From the NCBI GenBank assembly GCA_029721435.1, contig CM056578.1, positions 15,574,411 through 15,638,410 of the forward strand: DNA of 64,000 bases, in the 5' to 3' direction. The notes under the pieces were generated by a model that did no database searches, had not been told where the DNA came from, and saw only the letters and a program-made list of their open reading frames with translations. Every line of letters starts with the position of its first letter. Position 1 is the first letter of the stretch. Positions 61,463 through 64,000 of the stretch are shown one piece after another. The position numbers were made by a program, and so were the translations under genes. The DNA comes from Gymnothorax reevesii (Eukaryota; Chordata; Actinopteri; Anguilliformes; Muraenidae).

Positions 61463-61750
61463 ATGGTTCGACTTTGTGCTTTTCCAAATTGCGGCAACAA
61501 AATGAACAGGTATTTCTGCTTGAGTTCTCACCGTTTACCCCTCCGCAACAGGGAGACTTTGCCGTTGTGGCTGGTTGCACTTCAACTTGATGTGTAAACT
61601 CCTTTGCGAACATTACGTCAGAGAGATTACCGTGTTTGCAGAGAACATTTTGAAGAGGACGACTTCACCGAAAAGAGCAACAAGTGCCGATTTTCTGTCA
61701 AATTTTGCTCCCTTGTCATAGAATGCTACTTTAATGCAAAGCGATCGTAA
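61463..61750 (+). pseudogene. THAP zinc-finger domain, one internal stop
   Basis: From the ATG at 61463 the frame reads MVRLCAFPNCGNKMNRYFCL, then SSHRLPLRNRETLPLWLVAL, a stop (TAA, 61595-61597), and on in the same frame RDYRVCREHFEEDDFTEKSN. This is a C2CH THAP domain: Cys5 and Cys10, the SHRLP helix start, a Trp, then C-x2-H in VCREHFEEDDF. THAP domains bind DNA sequence-specifically and form the N-terminus of P-element and Kolobok transposases. The match starts at residue 1, where such domains normally sit. The frame ends soon after, with no recognisable nuclease domain. Confidence 0.85.
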
Positions 61751-61970
61751 AGTCTTTGTTTTCACCTTGATATTGCAATATGAATCAGATTACAGAACCA
61801 ACTTGGTTATTTTTGCTAATAACATACGCAGATTTCATAACAAGTTGGATAAGTTTTGTTGTGGATTATATTTCAATATTTCTCATCATATTCATCAGTA
61901 GAGCAATTGCCATGTTGAATAACCATAATCAATAATCATAATCAATAACCATATTATGTAGGCAGCAGTA

Positions 61971-62315
61971 ACACACACACACACACACATAGCATAACAC
62001 GCACACATACACGCACATGCAAGTACTTCACATATGCATAGGGAGGGGATGAGCAGTGCAAACACACAGACATATGCACATACACATAAAACACACACAC
62101 ACACATACAAGCAGTTCACACACACAAGCAGTGCACACAGACACATGTAGTTCAGACATACACACGCAGCACACGTACACATGCGCACGCACACATACAA
62201 GCAGTTCACACACACACACACACACACACACACCAACAGTTCACATACAGACAGACACACACATACAAGCAAATCAATTCACACATGCATGTGCAGCTCA
62301 CACACACATAAGCAG
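61971..62315. repeat. (CA)n-rich microsatellite inside the THAP transposon
   Basis: Long CA runs interrupted by tac/agc words containing recurring caagcagttcacacacac-type units. The frames it creates on both strands are artefacts. Confidence 0.92.
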
Positions 62316-64000
62316 CGCGCTTTTGTAGTTTTGATTAGTAAGCAGGCTTCTGTTTCGTTGATTCAAAAACATAATCAGAGGATGTATTCGATTTCTGTAG
62401 CTTTGATCAATATTTGTTCAGTAAAATCATAAGTTGTTCCTGAAAACATAATCAATTGAATCATTTATGTATCTACTTGTATCCTATCTGAAAGTGTTTT
62501 TCCACTCATAAACTGTAATTTTCCAGTCCATTTTAGTGTATATTCCTTTTATTTTTTTAAATCTTATACTGAAAATTTTCTACCATGGTTTAACAAAACA
62601 AAGTTGTAGAGTAAAAAAAGTTAAAGACAAGATGGTTACAACCCATGTATTTTGATTGGAGCAAAGTTGGTTGAGTTTTTTCCATAAATATTCCTCTGTA
62701 AAGAATGCGGAATTTGCACTGCCTGGCCAAGGACTGCTCACCGTGGGAATAGAGACGGCTTCTGAAGATTCTGTCTCTCCGTCCAATTATTCATGAACAA
62801 GGCAACCTTAAAAATATGTAAACATCTAGACGAGAAACCACAACAGTTTTTTCAAAAGATATATGCCCATATACGCCATTATCATCTAATTTCTGCATTT
62901 TCAGGAAACCCCGGTGCGTACATGCAAATATATTTACGCTTACAGTTACAGGTCGAAATGCCACTGAAAATAAATCCATTTTTATGATTTTTGAAGATTA
63001 TTAAGATATGAGTGAGGAAACAGCCCGAGATTTTAGGTTTGCGCAAGCGCAGAACTGCGAGGCAGCATATTTTGATAGGTAGCAAAATTTGTTAGAACAC
63101 CAGCATCTGAAAGTAAATGCCATTCCAAAAGCAAAAAGGCCAGCTGCAGACAAATTGGAGGGAACGTCTTCATGATTTCTTCTTATGATTTCCCTTGGTA
63201 GCCTCAGAACACACATGCATGCATATGGGGCTTTTCATGCGAGATATGTGACGAGTCTGGAGTATAGCGATCTAATTTCTAAGTTTCTGGCCTGCTTTGA
63301 TCTTGAAAAATTACATTTTGGAATATTGGATCATACGAAGTTCGACAATTGACTAATGTGGACTTCACCGAAACACAGGAAGGAAACAGAGGTACGTGCA
63401 CTGAGTGAATTAGCACACCTTCTATGCATTTCTAGGTCCGCTACTACAGTCAAATTCACTGTGGTCACTTGGAGGGTTAGGTTAACATGGCTATGGACTT
63501 GAAATGACATCTTGATCGTGTTAAGAGGCTAAAAGCATATTAAAAGCCTGCCCCGTTTGAGCCGCTTAGGCGCGAACTCCAACAGGAGCATAACTCGGTG
63601 TAGGCAAAACCAAATTTCTTTGTTTGTCTCGCTACTGACAGTACTCCTTCACCACAAACAACAAAGATATGTGTTGAAATTGAGCGGAGTTCCCCTTTAA
63701 CTCTAGTCTGAGTGTGAGCAGGCATGTCTCCACCTTTGCAGTTTGAACATGCACATAAAACACATGCACGTGTAAAGGGTGAGAAATTTTTGTGGACTGT
63801 TATTTTGGGGCTACTGCCTAAATACCAAATTAAGAATATTCCAACATGCCCCAGCATAATTTTTCATACTGTTTAGTACCAGTAATATATAAGTTCCAAA
63901 ATGGCCCGTTTTGCCAGAGCCTCAAATATTCCACTGTTTACAATCAATGCATGCGTCAAGTCAGTGAATATACAAGTGAATCAATATCCCGTATAAAAAG

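Larger units (their letters stand above)
60861..63696 (+). mobile_element. TTAA-flanked DNA transposon with about 375-base terminal inverted repeats and a THAP frame (Kolobok-like)
   Basis: TTAA lies at 60857-60860 and 63697-63700. The left end AGAGGAACTCTGGTCAATTT and right end (reverse complement) AGGGGAACTCCGCTCAATTT start inverted repeats. These stay alignable to about 61230 and 63316 (shared blocks include gttatgctcctg, aaacggggcaggc, atgcat and gatccaatattccaaaatg-type words). The total is 2,836 bases. TTAA duplication plus a THAP protein is the signature of the Kolobok superfamily; piggyBac also uses TTAA but lacks THAP. The centre contains a (CA)n expansion and no surviving catalytic domain, so the copy is non-autonomous. 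Confidence 0.85.

Noticed and set aside
61895..62432. Open frames of up to 125 codons on both strands
   Set aside because: Translations of the (CA)n array.

Overview
The window is a stretch of vertebrate, almost certainly teleost fish, nuclear DNA. It is AT-rich and has long microsatellites, abundant Tc1/mariner elements, MITEs, tRNA-derived SINEs and solo LTRs. It also carries the last two coding exons of a neuronal vertebrate gene with normal GT-AG splicing. There is no bacterial, viral or plasmid-like gene organisation. The species cannot be fixed from sequence alone.

The one host gene I can support is NSG2 (neuronal vesicle trafficking associated 2, HMP19) on the minus strand. The transmembrane exon is at 42416-42526 and the terminal coding exon at 40331-40516, separated by a 1,899-base phase-0 intron. 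Its 5' coding exons were not found up to base 64000, so the preceding intron is probably longer than 21 kb. The 3' UTR lies below 40331 and contains an AU-rich cluster. In human the neighbour downstream of NSG2 is MSX2, across a large gene desert; if that synteny holds, bases 1-39 kb are the NSG2-MSX2 intergenic desert.

The rest is a layered transposon record. 0-11 kb: a decayed LINE 3' end, an hAT-like MITE with 8-base duplications, a solo LTR with 5-base duplications (5587-6075), a truncated Tc1-derived MITE, a polypyrimidine/TG-rich tract, and a LINE reverse-transcriptase relic abutting a Tc1 relic. 12-17 kb: a dispersed 330-base repeat, a small MITE, and a Tc1-like element (15196-16583) with IR/DR ends. 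20-26 kb: an inverted-repeat element and two copies of one Tc1 family, one of them split by two head-to-tail MITEs. 28-34 kb: a SINE, a 2.2-kb Tc1-like element that contains both a nested MITE and a perfect 48-base-arm hairpin, and a Sleeping-Beauty-type element (32109-33718) that has all three catalytic residues and is broken by one stop codon. 36-38 kb: a SINE and an internally repeated 'ATATCTCAA' family. 42-64 kb (NSG2 upstream intron): an hAT MITE, a 1-kb fold-back element, another Tc1-derived MITE, a Tc1 relic, a 1.13-kb solo LTR, and a 2.8-kb TTAA-flanked element with about 375-base terminal inverted repeats and a THAP zinc-finger reading frame (60861-63696).

The most interesting items are the THAP/TTAA element, the one-stop Sleeping-Beauty-type transposon, the perfect hairpin, the tandem MITEs with a filled/empty-site comparison inside the window, and the SINE about 70 bases upstream of the last NSG2 exon.
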